This document shows positions 1 to 11,760 of a DNA stretch of 64,000 nucleotides, one piece after another. Position numbers and translations under genes: made by a program. The notes under the pieces were generated by a model, which was not told where the DNA came from, did not search any database, and saw only the letters and a list, made by a program, of their open reading frames with translations. Positions within the stretch are counted from its first letter, which is position 1, and every line of letters begins with the position of its first letter. Location of the stretch: NCBI GenBank assembly GCA_003993805.1, contig RSEF01000019.1:7181129-7245128 (forward strand). Direction: 5' to 3'. The stretch is from Himantopus leucocephalus (taxonomy: Eukaryota > Chordata > Aves > Charadriiformes > Recurvirostridae).

Positions 1-21
1 CCCCCCCCCCCCCCCCCCCCC
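1..21. repeat. poly-C homopolymer at window edge
   Basis: The window opens with 21 consecutive C residues and then changes abruptly to ordinary AT-rich sequence. A run this long is rare in avian intergenic DNA. It may be a true G/C homopolymer, or an assembly edge artefact such as the complement of a poly-G read tail. The sequence alone cannot separate these. Confidence 0.9.
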
Positions 22-2120
22 GCAATGAATACGGTTTACTGTCCAAACTGGGTTTCTGAAGCCTATTAAGGAAGCTGATTTTCATGTGTTGTATGACATG
101 ACTTCCTGCCAGCACTATACTAAAAATATTAAAAAAAAAATAAAAATGTTGTTTGAAAACCAAAAAGAAGAAACGCAAGAGCATGCTTTGCCATGACATG
201 CGTATTTCTTTCCTTTGACCCATTGTTCCTTCCCTGCTACCATGAAGTGGTAACAATAGCTATATTGAATTACACCATCTGTCAACAGGCATTTGATTTT
301 AACGGAATGAATTATTACCACATCATTTGGACTTTTCTGCTCTACTAATTTTGCTGCATCTTCTATTTTGGTCATTTGCCCTACATTTTAAAAAGCAAAT
401 TAGTGTCCCACGTTTCACCTCCATTGGGTCGAAGGTTCTGTACCGCTGTTCTCCAGTGCTTCCACTGCAGACATTTTATCTTGCTCTGCTCTGTTAAGCA
501 GCTAGACCCAGGGTCAAACAATAAACTACGTGAGGCTAGAATTCAGTTCATTTTCACTTACATCTGTTAATTATTTGTGTCCAGTAGTATTTCCAGGCAT
601 CTCTTGATCAGTTCTGCCAGCACCCCGTGCACCCGGGGACGGGTGTCGTGCTCCGTAGCTTACGTCCTCAGAGGCCATCACACCCTCAGCCCCAACCACG
701 CCAGTATCTGCTCAGTAGCTACTTCTCTCAAACGCCAGCTGGTGCAGTTTGTCTTGAAGAACTCGTCTTGCAGTGACAGTCAAGAGTAAATATTTTGATC
801 TTTGTCTGTCCAGGGGATTACTGCACTGCAGTAGCCTAGCGAGCGAACCACAGCGAATCCTGAAGCCTAGACTCTCACTCAGTAATTCCTGTGTCTAGTG
901 CTAGAGCGTCTGTTTAATCTAAAACGTGTCTTTTCAAAAGATATCTAATGTTTAAAGAGTCAAATGACAAAGAATTTACCACTTCCCCTGTTTGTCTGTT
1001 TCTATATTTAATCATTTCACTGCTTAAAATTGGGCTTAGGTCTATACTTTTATACATTAATGATGGTGTTCTACATAAATTCTCTGTGAAGAAAACAGGA
1101 GTATTGTATTTTTGTTCCTTTCAGTGATGCTCAGTGAGAGTCACAAGAATGAGGGGTTTGAGTGTAGGAAGATGGGAGACTGCCGTGAGCAGCTGGAACG
1201 TGTCTGATGAGGTGTATGGGCATGCTCATCCATAAATGTCTGTCTCTGACAGCATATTAAAATGGAATCTATTTTCAGCACCCAAAGAAAGGTCCCGTGT
1301 AGTTTCTTCTGATAACTGTTAAGACACTGTAGATCTTATTTGCTGGGGGTTTTTTCCAATTAAGAAAAAGAGAAAGACTGTGTCTTTTTGCTAGAAAGGT
1401 CAGTTCATCCTGTGTCACTGAGCTTTCAGGGAATGTGCAACACCGGGATGGCGATGTTTTGGTCATGAGAGGTCTCAGGCACTTTTTATTGTGTTCTTTG
1501 TTAGTAATTACATTTTATTTGTTTTCAGAGTACTTGTACCTAAATCCAAAGTCTTATGAGGGACTGGGATTTTTTTTTTTCCTCAAGTGATTATATTGAT
1601 TCATGATTTTTTCCTTTTAATTCAGTATTTTCTCCCCCCACAAAATCACACTCAGATTGACTGAAATTATTCAAACCTGGGCTGAGAACATTTTGACAGA
1701 AACCATCTACGTTTTTTAAAAAGTTGAAACATTTTTGTTTCCACACTTTTTTTGACAAAACAAAATGTAGTCTCAAGGGTAAACATGATATTGGTTTCAT
1801 TTAAAGAAAAACAAACCCTCAAACCTCAGCTGGTAAACAAGACGTTTCATTCAATTTCAACTATGCATTTTCCAACTTTTCATATTACCTGGAAAAAAAG
1901 TGTTTATTGTTTCTGTTTGGTCAGCGAGCCGAAAAATCAATTATTTGTATGGCTCCACTCTATCACTGTCTGGGGGAACCGCCAATCTCACAGAAACAAT
2001 GGGATCAATGAAAAACTACACCTTTTTGTGGCATGCGTGGTTATTTTTTGCCGCCTTCACTGGTCTGGATTTCTATTAATCCGATTTTGCCACCAGCTTT
2101 TCCTCAGCCAAGGCTGAGCT
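22..2120. other. AT-rich noncoding stretch, nothing recognised
   Basis: This block contains A/T-rich runs, including an A-rich patch near 118-145, and only short open frames on both strands. None of these frames shows a recognisable domain. I see no transposon terminus, RNA gene or tandem array. It is most simply intergenic or intronic background. Confidence 0.6.
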
Positions 2121-3110
2121 GGTGCTGTGGGTGGTGGTTGCGGAGGTCCCGGGGACAGGCACCCTGAGGGGTCCAGCGCCCAGAGCTCGGCGGTCCCATG
2201 ACGTCTCCCGGTGCCTCCGAGGGAGACCTGCTCAGACTTAACAAATTGGGCTCTTGTCTGCGTTCATCATTTTCTCATGCTCGTTATCTGTCTATCAGGG
2301 CTTTAAAAAGTGTTACATACTATTTTAATGGTATCTCTCTAAAAAGTAATTACTTCACTGTGTCCATAATCCAGTTTGTATTTGACGTGTCACTTCTAAT
2401 AACCTGCAGAATTTTTTTCATACATGAGACCTTATTTGTCACAATTCTAACAAAGAGCTCATCTCTTTTCATTAAGAACAGGCTTTTCAGCTCAGTGATT
2501 TAAAAATAGGAAAAATAGAGTCTGTGCTGCACAACTCTGTTCAATACAGGCAAACTGTAGACAGAGGGGAGGAAAAGCAGCGCCTGATTTCTCCCTCGGC
2601 ACTGAGCCACAGTGGCGGAGTCCCGGGACCGGGGATGTACCCGGGCACCGGCAGGCGGACGGGACCTGACGGAGGTGCGGAGCCCCCGCAGAACGGAGAG
2701 AGTCTCCTCATTGACACATCTCACCTGCCTGCACCAGCTTTGTCTTGAAAAACGGGGCGAGAGGATAAGGGGGAGCATTCCCAGGTCAGCAGCCGAGTCC
2801 CACCGCCGACCCCGCAGTGCCTGTTCCGAGTGTCTGCAGAGCTCGTGGGGACCCCGGCTGCCGGGGACAGTCGGGGATGAGCTGCATGGCCGAACCCAGG
2901 ACCCTGCTGGGGCGCGGGGGCTGCCCCAGCTCCTCCGGGGTGGGCGCGGGGAAGGGTCCCGCTCCGGCCGGGTGCAGGGCTGGCGGCAGGGACGGTGCCC
3001 CGCTGACGGCAGCCGGAGAGCACGGGGGCGGTGAGCTCTCCGCCCGCCTTACAAGGCCCAGGGGCAGACTGACGAAGTCAGGCAGAGGCAACCAGATTTA
3101 CTTGGCCTGA
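2121..3110. promoter_or_regulatory. CpG-containing GC-rich block
   Basis: Base composition changes sharply here, with two GC-rich sub-blocks (about 2121-2240 and 2590-3060) that keep many CpG dinucleotides. A near-CRE word TGACGTCT lies at about 2200. Open frames occur on both strands at once, as expected from GC richness rather than coding. Known CpG islands often mark promoters or orphan regulatory islands; calling this one is inference. No convincing first exon, TATA box or start codon with a consensus donor was seen. Confidence 0.35.
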
Positions 3111-5380
3111 ATACAGGTTTCCCGAATGCGAGGCAAGAACACGCACGAGAGGCAGCCTTTGTGCTGCATTCACCTTCGTTTAAAAATGTCACGCTCAAAT
3201 GAGTCAGAAGGCTGTTGATGTGAGGGGGAGTATGGAAGAGCATGTATGACTAAGCCATTTTTCTTCTGTACTTGTGGATAATATACTTATATGCAAAGTA
3301 AGTTTCATGAAATAACATCCAGATCATTTTGTGCAGGCACAGCGTTCAGATTTGTTATTCCTTCTGGGGATGGGAAGGCCGTGTCGATCCATTATGTAAA
3401 AACCAAGGGTGAATATTATGAACAAAAGGCCATTAACGTAAGCATTACAAGAGGACATAGGTTTGGGTATTGTGCTTACTGTTTTGTTGTCTTTTGGGTT
3501 TTGTTCTTGGTTTTTGGGTTTTTTTTCGTAATTTGTGTCACTGAATATACAGCTTTTGAAGGACCTAACACACAGGAACGTCTGCTGTCAGACTCTGGAG
3601 TCCGTAGCACTCCTCTCCCGTGACAGCAGGCGTACTGGGGGCAGTGGGACAATAGTCCCAGGGCATGGGAACTCTCTTGCCAGTAACAGGGGTGAGAGGT
3701 ACTAAACAAACCCCTACGCGTGATGGCGCGCAGAACCATGACACACACGTTACAGGCGGGGGGACTGTGGAGGAGAGGGCAGAATCCCTCCTCAGCTGGT
3801 GCAAGTACAGCATAACCACGTCCAGTCCTGCTTGCTCCCCCACGCACCAACAAGAGCCAGGATTTGGTCCTTATTGTTTCTGTGTTACTCACTTATGCCA
3901 ATGGCTTTTGCATGGAAACAGGAATGCTGTGTAATCACCTCTCGTTGCGTATATTCCTAATGGAATAGCTAATCCTTTGGTTTTGACATCATAATTAGCA
4001 AGACAGAAATTATCATGTCCCCAAACCAAAGACAATTTCAGAAGAGGAGGGAAAAAAACCTTCACAAAAAACTCAGCTAGAACTGATAAACTTTGGATGC
4101 AGAAATCTAGTTTTTATGCAAATGCCCTAATTAAAGAAAGAGCAAGACACAGCATTTGCAGAGAATAAATGCTACACAAGCAGGATTGTTTTCAGACGAA
4201 ACAGGTCTTTTCTGAGCCCTCCCTGTGGTACCAGCGGGGCTGGGAGTTCCTCAGGACGCGCTGCCTTTCAGGGCTCAGAGGCAGTGATGTATTCGTGGTG
4301 GTAGTGGAACCGGCAGCGACACCGCAGCGAGTTGGAAATGTGTCTATCAAAGCTGCAAGGGCTTAAATAGAAAGGATGAGAAATCTGTGTGTGGGAAGCT
4401 GCCCCAGCTGCTGTCCGTATTGGGTTTGTCTCTAATAAATATGTCAGTCCTTAGCTTTCATCAGCATCAAGCGCGTACAAGGGACAAGTGCATATGCCGT
4501 GTCTAATTTCTACCAGTTATCTCAATGATTTATTATGCCTTTACTAGAGTCCTGTGGACAGTGACTGCTGTGATGGTGACGATAGAGTTTAGAGGTGGTG
4601 GTCGGGTGTCGGGGCCTCGTGGCATAGAGCCTGAATAGGGCAGAGCCTGCCTGGGGGCTCGCAGACCAAACCCCTGCCGTGCAGAGACCCAAAGGCTCCA
4701 GGCTGCAGCAGCTCCTGAAACACTGTGGGGCTGCACGTAGGGTGAGATTTATCTCATTAAAACCTGGGTATCTGAAGGTGAAGCACTTATTCTAAACTAC
4801 TTGTTGCAGGCTATCTCCATCGTTGGTAGGGAGAGATCCTATTTGGAAGGAGGCAGATGGGGTTTGGGATGGGGTGAATATGCAGCACTTTCTCAGGAGA
4901 GGGGTCATGAGCTCCAAAATAAGATGGGGCACAGGAGTGTGCAAAGGCCCCTGAAAGCCCTTAAGGTTGTCATGCCTAAGATTTATTTTTGCACTTTGAA
5001 ATCGCCATTCAATGCTCATCCCTTTCCTCTCCCATTTCCAATGAAACTAAAGGTCTGATTTAAAATGGAAAAGGAATTGCTTTAAAACCTGCTATGTTGA
5101 AAAAGACCAAAGGTGCTGCTACTCAATTTTTGTCATTTGACACCTCAGTTAGTGTTGCAGTGCAGAACAGGGAGGGACTGGTACCCCGTGGCTTGCTAGA
5201 GGTTGCCAGCGGAGTAACGGTACGGGAGGCTGCAGGGGGGAATAAAGCTCCAACATCTCTCTTCCTGTCCTATGTTTTGCAGTAAATTCTCCCTCCCGAT
5301 TCAATGGAATTAGTAAAAACAAAAAAGCTCAGAACAGCCCTATTTATGTTCTTTTTTTTCTCCATTTAGTAAATAATCCT
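3111..5380. other. Noncoding stretch, T/G-rich tract only
   Basis: This is mixed-composition sequence with a T/G-rich low-complexity tract at about 3480-3530. No transposon end, RNA gene or recognisable coding exon was seen. The short open frames are unrelated to any family I can name. Confidence 0.55.
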
Positions 5381-6030
5381 TCGCTCCTTTTAGCTGTGTG
5401 TTGTTTGCGAGGTCTGAGGGGGGGTCGGCCTTGGGGACTGTCCTCGTCTGACCCATCCCTGGATGGTGCCGAGGCCGTGGATGTCTGCGGCATCCCACAC
5501 CTCCCGTCATGTTCGCTCACTGGCTTTGGTGGTGTTTGTCCAAGCGGTTTAGGGCAGTGAGAGAGGGGCAGCAAATTCGCGTGCTGAGGGTGGTGGGAGC
5601 AGGGGATGCAGCATTTTATTGCACCAAGTCCTCTGCCTTAGCGCTGTCCCTGGCAGTACCTGGTGCTCAGGTCCAGCCCTGCCACCTTGGGCACAGGAAT
5701 ACTGTTTAGCAGTCATCCACCTCCCAGCCAGGGCGTTCCTGCTGGTTTTGGGGGCAGCGGGCAGGCTGGCTCACTGCCGTCTTGGAGCGGAGCCGGTGGA
5801 GGTGCTGCCTGCACTGCCGGGACGGACCCGCTTCTGTCCCTGCCAGCATCACTCCGCACCCGTGGGAGACACCCATAGCTGCGCGGCGGAGCGCCCAGAT
5901 TAGCAACTGGGCTGAAAGGATGGCCATCAAGGTACCTGTGCGTGCCTGTGTCCCCAGGGTGATAACAGACACCTTGGCCCAAGGCACTTCTGCCCGTGAG
6001 ATCTGGGGGGGGGTGGGGAAGCTTTAGTTT
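5381..6030. other. Moderately GC-rich noncoding block with G-run
   Basis: Sequence is richer in G and C than the flanks, with overlapping short open frames on both strands that look like chance. A run of nine G followed by T and four more G lies at about 6005-6018, a weak G-quadruplex-like tract. No gene was recognised. Confidence 0.5.
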
Positions 6031-6480
6031 TGTGTCATGTGTTGGGATGAACTTTACCCTGTTGTCTGCGTTTGATTTCTCTGTCTTTGGCATTTAGGGC
6101 CAGCTTCTCCCTATGCAAATCAGCCCAACATCAATTTCTCCCTTCGGAGTGACGGTACCTGGCAGCGTTTCAGAATATGACTTGCATTTACAGGGCCCCG
6201 CTGACCCTCTTTTGAGTGTGTATATATTTATTTAAATGATTTGTCTACTGATAGATGGCAGCTTGGTGAAATGAGTTGTTGCCTCGTTAACCTTTCAAGC
6301 ACTTAAGTCTAGTTTAAGTGATTATTAGATCAACTTTGACAGAATATTGGCTATTATCACAGCTTATCTTACATCTACTGTAATACAGCATTTCGGGATT
6401 TTCCTGGAGCACCACCAACAGCCTAGCGTTTCAATCAAAACCTCAGTTTTCTCACTCTGGCTTTAGAAATTTCAGTTCTC
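6031..6480. promoter_or_regulatory. Candidate regulatory element (octamer and NKX2-like pair)
   Basis: This AT-rich block is dense in homeodomain-type words. A perfect POU octamer ATGCAAAT lies at 6113-6120. CACTTAA at 6300-6306 faces its inverse TTAAGTG at 6314-6320, and both match the known NKX2-family core. The surrounding sequence is complex rather than repetitive and has no coding frame. An enhancer role is inferred from motif content only; alignment with other birds or mammals would be decisive. Confidence 0.35.
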
Positions 6481-6960
6481 AAAACAGTGCCACCTAAAAT
6501 GTGTGTCTAAAAGCTTCCTAGCTCTGCAGAACCACAGGTGCTGCCTGCAGAGATGCCAGCCCACAGCTCCCTGAAGCTGCTCAACCCGCTCCCCGAGCGC
6601 GGCTGCCAGCGCTCCCCGCGCCTGCGGACCCTCCCTGCTGGTCTCTGGAAGCGCTCGCGGTTCCCGCAGGCGTGCACCCGCCGGCGGCTGGCACACGCTG
6701 GAGTCCCTCATCTGACACAGTGATTTGCAGAATGCAGGATTTACCGCTGACAGTGGTATAAATCTGCACGGGAGGGTCACCCAGGGAGGTGACCTCCCCC
6801 CAACAGCATCTGCCCGCCTGCTCCAAAAGTGTCCCTGGCAGGGTGCGTGCTGCCCATCTCTGCGCTATTTGCTCCATTGGAGTGAAAACCATTTAGTCCC
6901 TCATCTTTTTCTCCCTGTGAACATATTAATACCCTGAAATCGAGCCACCTTTAGCGTTCT
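6481..6960. other. GC-moderate noncoding spacer
   Basis: The middle of this stretch is GC-rich with some CpG and overlapping two-strand open frames of about 60-100 codons that match nothing I know. No repeat or RNA gene was seen. Confidence 0.5.
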
Positions 6961-7640
6961 TTTTAATAAACTAAACCAACTGAGCTCTTTAATCACTCAC
7001 TGTAGAGCATTTCCTACAGACATCAGTAATTTTTTCAGGTCCTTTCTGAGCTCCCTCCAGTGTTTCAACCATCGGCAAGCCTGAGCCTTTAAAAATATCT
7101 GCGTATAATCTGTAAGCCTCACTCACATTTCATGAACTGTGCCTGGTGTTTAAGGGATGAAAAAATAAGAAAGAAAAAGAAATGAAACCCCACACTTGTG
7201 CATAGATAACATTAGCTAAGACATCTGGATGAATTTCATCGCTTGAAGCGATTTTCATACTATTGCTTCTGGTATCTGAGGAGCAAATAGCCGCTCATTT
7301 AATTTATACTGTAATAAAATCTCCTATTGATTTTAATAAAATTGAAGATGATCATTTTGAATGAAATCCCTAAGGCAGCTTCTCCATAAAAACTGAGTCT
7401 TCTTATTTTCTTTGCACATGCACATTGCAATTCGTGTCTGATAACAGTGAACAGGGACTGAAAAGCTGGGGAATAGTTCTGAGTAGAGTGTGAAGAAACT
7501 CTTTGTTAGAAAAGAGGTGTTTGGAGAGTTCAGCACGATGCGTAGCCCTGTCGTTACGTTCAAGTACTGTACAGCTGACAGTGATACACTGCTTTTTCTC
7601 TTGTCCCCATCATGACCTTCCTTGAGGTGACAGCGCGTGG
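6961..7640. other. AT-rich block, possible conserved noncoding DNA
   Basis: The sequence is AT-rich and non-repetitive, with many ATTA-type homeodomain cores and several AATAAA words, and has no long frame. A 15-base interrupted palindrome (ATCGCTT, G, AAGCGAT) lies at 7238-7252, but arms this short are expected several times by chance in 64 kb. Possible conserved noncoding DNA, unproven. Confidence 0.3.
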
Positions 7641-7990
7641 GTGACAAAGGTGATGAAGGTGCAGGGTACCAGCGTCTCTCCTGGCATCACTCACCTGCAG
7701 CGGTGCTCAGACAGGGCGAGCGCCGCGAGAAGTCGGGCGGCCCTGGTGCTCCCCTCCTCCCCAGGAGGCACTGTCCCCCCGCCGCCGCCACAGGAAGGGA
7801 GAGCCCAAACCGGCCGTGGGGTCGCAGCCGCCTGCCCTGGAGCAGAACACGGGCAGCAGGACAAGAGCCACCCTTGGGGGACATCCCCCATGTGGAGGCT
7901 GCATCCAGAGTTACCGTCCGGGCTTAAAGCTGCTGTTGAAACCAGGATGCCCTGGAGAACCCCTGGGGGTTTAGTTGTTGTTGTTATCAT
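7641..7990. other. GC-rich CpG-containing spacer
   Basis: This is a local GC-rich block with CpGs. Frames are open on both strands at once (96 and 118 codons forward, about 65-99 codons reverse), which indicates composition rather than coding. No domain or splice structure was recognised. Confidence 0.45.
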
Positions 7991-8355
7991 TTATTAAACT
8001 GCTGGGGACTTTGCATTTTACAAATCTTTTCTATTTGCTACATGCCCCACCCATATAAATCTCACCTGTGTTATTTTTCTGTTCAGCCTTGGCAATGAGT
8101 TAAGTTGTGTGTGAGAATTTGCAGAACTATCACTTAGAAATGAGAGCTGCTGAGGAAAAAAACAACAGCAGCTTAATTAATATTCACCTTGATGTTCAAG
8201 TTTCACTTTGAAATGTACTCCCACAAGATGAACTGCTAAGCGGAATTAGGATTTCATTGTTGAATGAATATTCAATATGCTTTTAATACTGCTTCCTTCT
8301 ACTTCCCCAAACCAAAGTCTCCGGTGAGACACCTCTAATTAGTTTTGTTTCTGAA
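7991..8355. promoter_or_regulatory. Candidate conserved noncoding element
   Basis: An AT-rich, non-repetitive block lies between two GC-rich spacers. It contains TTAATTAA near 8172-8179 within a longer homeodomain-like patch, a GAATATTC palindrome near 8265-8275, and the SOX-like words ATTGTT and AACAAC. There is no open frame of note. The call as an enhancer is inference from texture and motifs. Confidence 0.3.
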
Positions 8356-9600
8356 GTGCTAAATAGCAAGGGGGGAAAATATCAATGCACCAAGAGGAAG
8401 ATGCTCAAAAGAAATGCAGCCAGAAGGCCGGGACCAAACCTGCTGTTTGGCTGGGGAGCTCATCTCGCCCCGGACAGCACAGCCGGGGCTCCTTCGCGGA
8501 GCGGCGGGTGTGAGGGAGGCGACGGCAGCGCTCAGAGCGGGCGCCTGGCGGGAGCGTGGTGGCACCGGTGCCTGGTGCTGGCTTCGCTCTGCTGCCCTTG
8601 GCATGGGGCACAGCCCTCTGCGAAGCGCCGGGCTCCATCCCGGCCGCGGGGCAGGGCCGGGCGAGGGACACCTTCCAGGCTGTGGTGGCAGCAGACTCCC
8701 GTGGATTCTGCACTTCGGCATGTTGTGGTGCTGTCGATGGTGCTGGGGTGGGGGAGGTAGAAGCGGTGTTGTGAAGGAAATGCCTCCGGCTCCCCAGGGA
8801 CCCGCCAGCTTTGCCTCCTGTGGAGAGGAACCTCCAAAAGGACAAATCACAAGAATCATTTTGATCACTAATCCTCATACTCAGCACTTTATAACCTGAT
8901 CTTTCCCCAGGAAGCCTGCAGCACATTTGCTGGGGGGCCTTTTATTGCTAAATAATGAGCTGTGGTGTATAAAATGCTGAGAATTAGTGTGATGCTTTAT
9001 ACCCCGGCCCTGGGAAGTCCCTGTGTGCGGGGTGGTGACTGAAGAGAGGGAACAGACAGTGCTGGTTGCGGTGCTGGGGCCCTGCCGGGAGCAGCCAGTG
9101 GCGTTAGGCGCAGGACAGGGCACGGGAGTTGAGGGAATGGGAATCTCTGCACATGGTCAGTGAATTGCGTTAAGTCTAGGGAGCGTCCTCATCACCCCTC
9201 TCCACCTTCTGCCTCCTCTCTTTTGTGCATCCACTTTTTCTCCATGACTTACTGCACTCGTGAAGCATGTTTGAGCATGTAATAAGTAACAGTAAGAGTG
9301 AGCTGAAACTGGCAATTTTTTCTCCCTGTTCCTCCTTCCTCCCCGGCTTTTCCAGTGGAGCTGTGCCGATCTGCTCAGCCCCGTCGGGGATGGCCCGTGC
9401 GGGAGGTGCAGCCCTCCGCTGACCTGCCCCGGGCAGATGTGGTGGCCCAGCAGTGACCGACAGCCCCAGAAGGAGCCAGAGGAGCCCCGGGAGCTCCCAG
9501 TGGAGCCGGAGATGGTACAGTTGCCTGTGGCCGCTTTGGAGAGCACCTGCACCAATGTGCCGCGTTCCTGAAAAGTCATACACCCCAAAATCATCACTTA
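8356..9600. other. GC-rich block then mixed spacer, no gene recognised
   Basis: From 8356 to about 8800 the sequence is GC-rich with CpGs, and frames of 134-173 codons are open on both strands across the same bases. The peptides are rich in Ala, Pro, Gly and Arg and resemble no family. From 8800 to 9600 composition is mixed, again with antiparallel open frames. I see no splice-bounded exon, repeat end or RNA gene. Confidence 0.45.
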
Positions 9601-10210
9601 AAACTTTTGCTAAGAATAGCTCTTGTACCGGGTGTGCTATTTTCTCATTATATTGCTATCTTAAGGGAAATAAGGAATTATTTTCACATTAGATTTACAC
9701 AGTCAATAAGATGCGAGTTGAATAGCAAATAAGCAGCCCGGAGGAAATTGCGCTGTCACAGTGTGTAAGGATCTGGTGAGAGCACTGCGTTATCTCTGCT
9801 AAGCGATTGCAATACAGGGCAAAAAGAGCTATTCTTAATTTGTCCTACTTCCTAGCTGGCTTTTTTCTTTCTCAATTTGTTTGTTAGTTATGAAAATATA
9901 CATAATATAGAAACTGAGGCTATGGTCCAGCAGGGTATTTAAACACACGCTTAATTTAGGGCATGGAATTAGGTCAGTTGGCTTCCCTGGAACTGTATTT
10001 ATTGGAAACCATATTTTTGCTGTGCAAGGTTTAATTGGAGAAAATCTTTAAGTATTATTTGTGTATACAGAAATAAAGAATATTAAAAGGTGAGGGAAGA
10101 CGAATCAGAGTAAACACTCTGTGTTTGTTTGTTCTGACTATAACAGGAATCCAGGACTGGACCTTAAAATGAACTTCACCTCTCTTGAGAAATGTTGAGA
10201 TCAGTTTACA
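9601..10210. other. AT-rich noncoding block
   Basis: The sequence is AT-rich and non-repetitive, with scattered TTAAT/ATTA words and several AATAAA-like hexamers. It contains no open frame of note and no transposon signature. Possible conserved noncoding DNA, but nothing here proves it. Confidence 0.35.
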
Positions 10211-10720
10211 TCTTGCCCCTATTTTGAGGATTGTTGCTGGAGCCTTCTGCTGGCCTTTACCAGAGGAGGAGACTGACCCCTAAATAATATTTCAACTTCG
10301 GAGCGGAGATTAGGTACAATATTAGTGGATCTGCTGGATACAAGTGAGGGGCTAGGGCCCCCAAAGCCACCCTTGGGCCAGAGGGGAGAGCACCAGGAGG
10401 GTCTCTGCACCCGGGGGGGGGTGTCGCTCCCACTGCCGGCGCGGCAGAGCCCATGGGGCAGCCCCACGCCGGCCGCACGGGTCTTGCGGGAAACGCGGCC
10501 CCGGTGGAGGCACAGGGGGGTGGGCTGGGAGGGAGGCTGTAGGGCACGGGGGGGACGCCGGCCTCTCGCCCGCACGGAGAGGGTGTGCAGCAAACACCAG
10601 GGCAAACGAAAAGGTGCTGGTGCTCTTCACTGCAAAGAGCCCGTTCCCTCTCCTGGGAAACAAAGGTTTCCTGCCCATGCAATCAAAGGCACGTCGCTTT
10701 TTTCTGCCCGTTAGCTTCAC
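10211..10720. other. GC-rich block with G-run
   Basis: This GC-rich, CpG-containing block includes a run of nine or more G near 10411-10420. Overlapping frames of 120-141 codons are open on both strands, the usual shadow of high GC content. No promoter architecture or exon was recognised. Confidence 0.4.
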
Positions 10721-10940
10721 TCACAGCGTGTTTTTTGAAGCAGGGCTTATTTTGGGTAGATGAAGAGTAGTTCTCTCTGCAGGTGACGTGAAAACAAGCA
10801 CTCCCCTTGATGGGATTGCTCCTTTACAGCAAGTCCCGTGGGTAGATCTGCTGTCTGTGCGTTGCCATCTGAGCGCACATCAAGCACTCCAAAATTCATC
10901 TTCCAGTTTTGCAACTGGGATGGGTACAAATGGAAATGCA

Positions 10941-11110
10941 AGAGATTACATTTAACATTTAAACTTCTTTACTGTGAGGGTGGTCAGACCCTGGAACAGG
11001 CTGTCCAGAGAGGTTGTGTGATCTCCATCCTTGGAGATATTCAAAACCCGACTGGTGGCGGTGCTGGGCAGCCTGCTCTGGGTGACCTGCTTGAGCAGGG
11101 CGGGGAGACT
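10941..11110 (+). mobile_element. CR1 LINE 3' fragment
   Basis: This stretch matches the well-known end of CR1 ORF2 and its tail: an acttctttactgtgaggg-type segment, then a ccctggaacaggctg segment, an agagaggttgtg segment, ggagatattcaaaacc, and a closing cctgcttgagcaggg segment. It is truncated at both ends. The 5' part of the element is missing, as usual for CR1, and the terminal ATTCTATG octamers are also lost, so it is an old, inactive copy. CR1 is the dominant LINE of birds and other sauropsids, which supports the organism call. Boundaries are uncertain by 10-20 bases. Confidence 0.88.
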
Positions 11111-11476
11111 TTTCCTTGGAAATCATGTATTTGACAGTCTTCTCCTTCCCACCTCCAAAACTGCCTCAGTCACTTCTGAAAACAGTATTTTGCATTCAGA
11201 GTTGCAAGTAATAGGGGAGGTGTTATGGAGGAAGGACTGAACCTCGGGCTTGTCAAGAAACAGTCTGGGAGGATTGTAGAGACAGGGTATTCAAACGTTG
11301 ATTTGGAGGAAAAAGCCACAAGTTGTGTCCTCTGACTGTGGTAGCCTACCCAAATGCTGTAGAGGCAAAAGGGCTGTGCTCCTGAAAGGAGATATTAGCA
11401 CCTCTGAGAAAGGTGGGATGAGATTCCTAGAGCTGCAGGAGCTGGGTGACAGCATCCCACAGGGTTCAGACGCTCT
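11111..11476. other. Noncoding; would be 3' UTR if the adjoining minus-strand frame is real
   Basis: The sequence is mixed and non-repetitive. On the minus strand it lies directly downstream of the stop codon of the possible terminal exon at 11477-11726. I found no clear AATAAA on that strand within this interval, which weakens the gene model. Confidence 0.35.
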
Positions 11477-11726
11477 TCAGTCTTTGTCAGCCAGGCTTAG
11501 ACCACTAAAAAGGCGAGAAACAAGATGTCTTTGAGCTGCCATAGGAGCATCTTCTTTAACTACTTTAAACAAAAGATAAATGAGCAGGGCACCAAACAGG
11601 ACTCCTGTTCCGAATGTGACATAGGCCAGGGCTGACACGCAACCTGCCCGTCCTGGCACTCCCTCCCTCCCTCCCTGGGCACTCCCACTGCACGACTCCA
11701 GCTCATCTCGGGGGTCCGGCGTCGCT
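11477..11726 (-). CDS. Possible 3'-terminal coding exon with one membrane segment
   Basis: On the minus strand a frame stays open from just after a stop at 11756-11758 to a TGA at 11477-11479. Its C-terminal part begins with a hydrophobic stretch of about 20 residues (ALAYVTFGTGVLFGALLIYL), followed by Lys/Glu-containing and Arg-containing cytoplasm-like sequence ending in ADKD. A pyrimidine-poor but usable acceptor (TTTCCAG) lies just before 11726. Codons in the last 50 positions look like vertebrate coding usage, and no frame of similar quality lies opposite. Against it: there is no in-frame ATG near the start, no clear polyadenylation signal downstream, no recognised homologue, and low-complexity GGGA repeats just upstream of the membrane segment. 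It could be a terminal exon of an unseen gene, a gene relic, or chance. Confidence 0.2.
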
Positions 11727-11760
11727 CTGGAAATGCACCGTCTTCCCAGGGTGCCTTAGA

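Noticed and set aside
6005..6018. G-quadruplex-like G-run
   Set aside because: It has only two G-blocks with a single-base interruption; four separate runs are not seen.
7238..7252. Small interrupted palindromes, here and at 17421-17437, 19163-19180, 44640-44655 and 50187-50203
   Set aside because: Seven-base arms with a short spacer are expected several times per spacer length in 64 kb, so these are not significant on their own.
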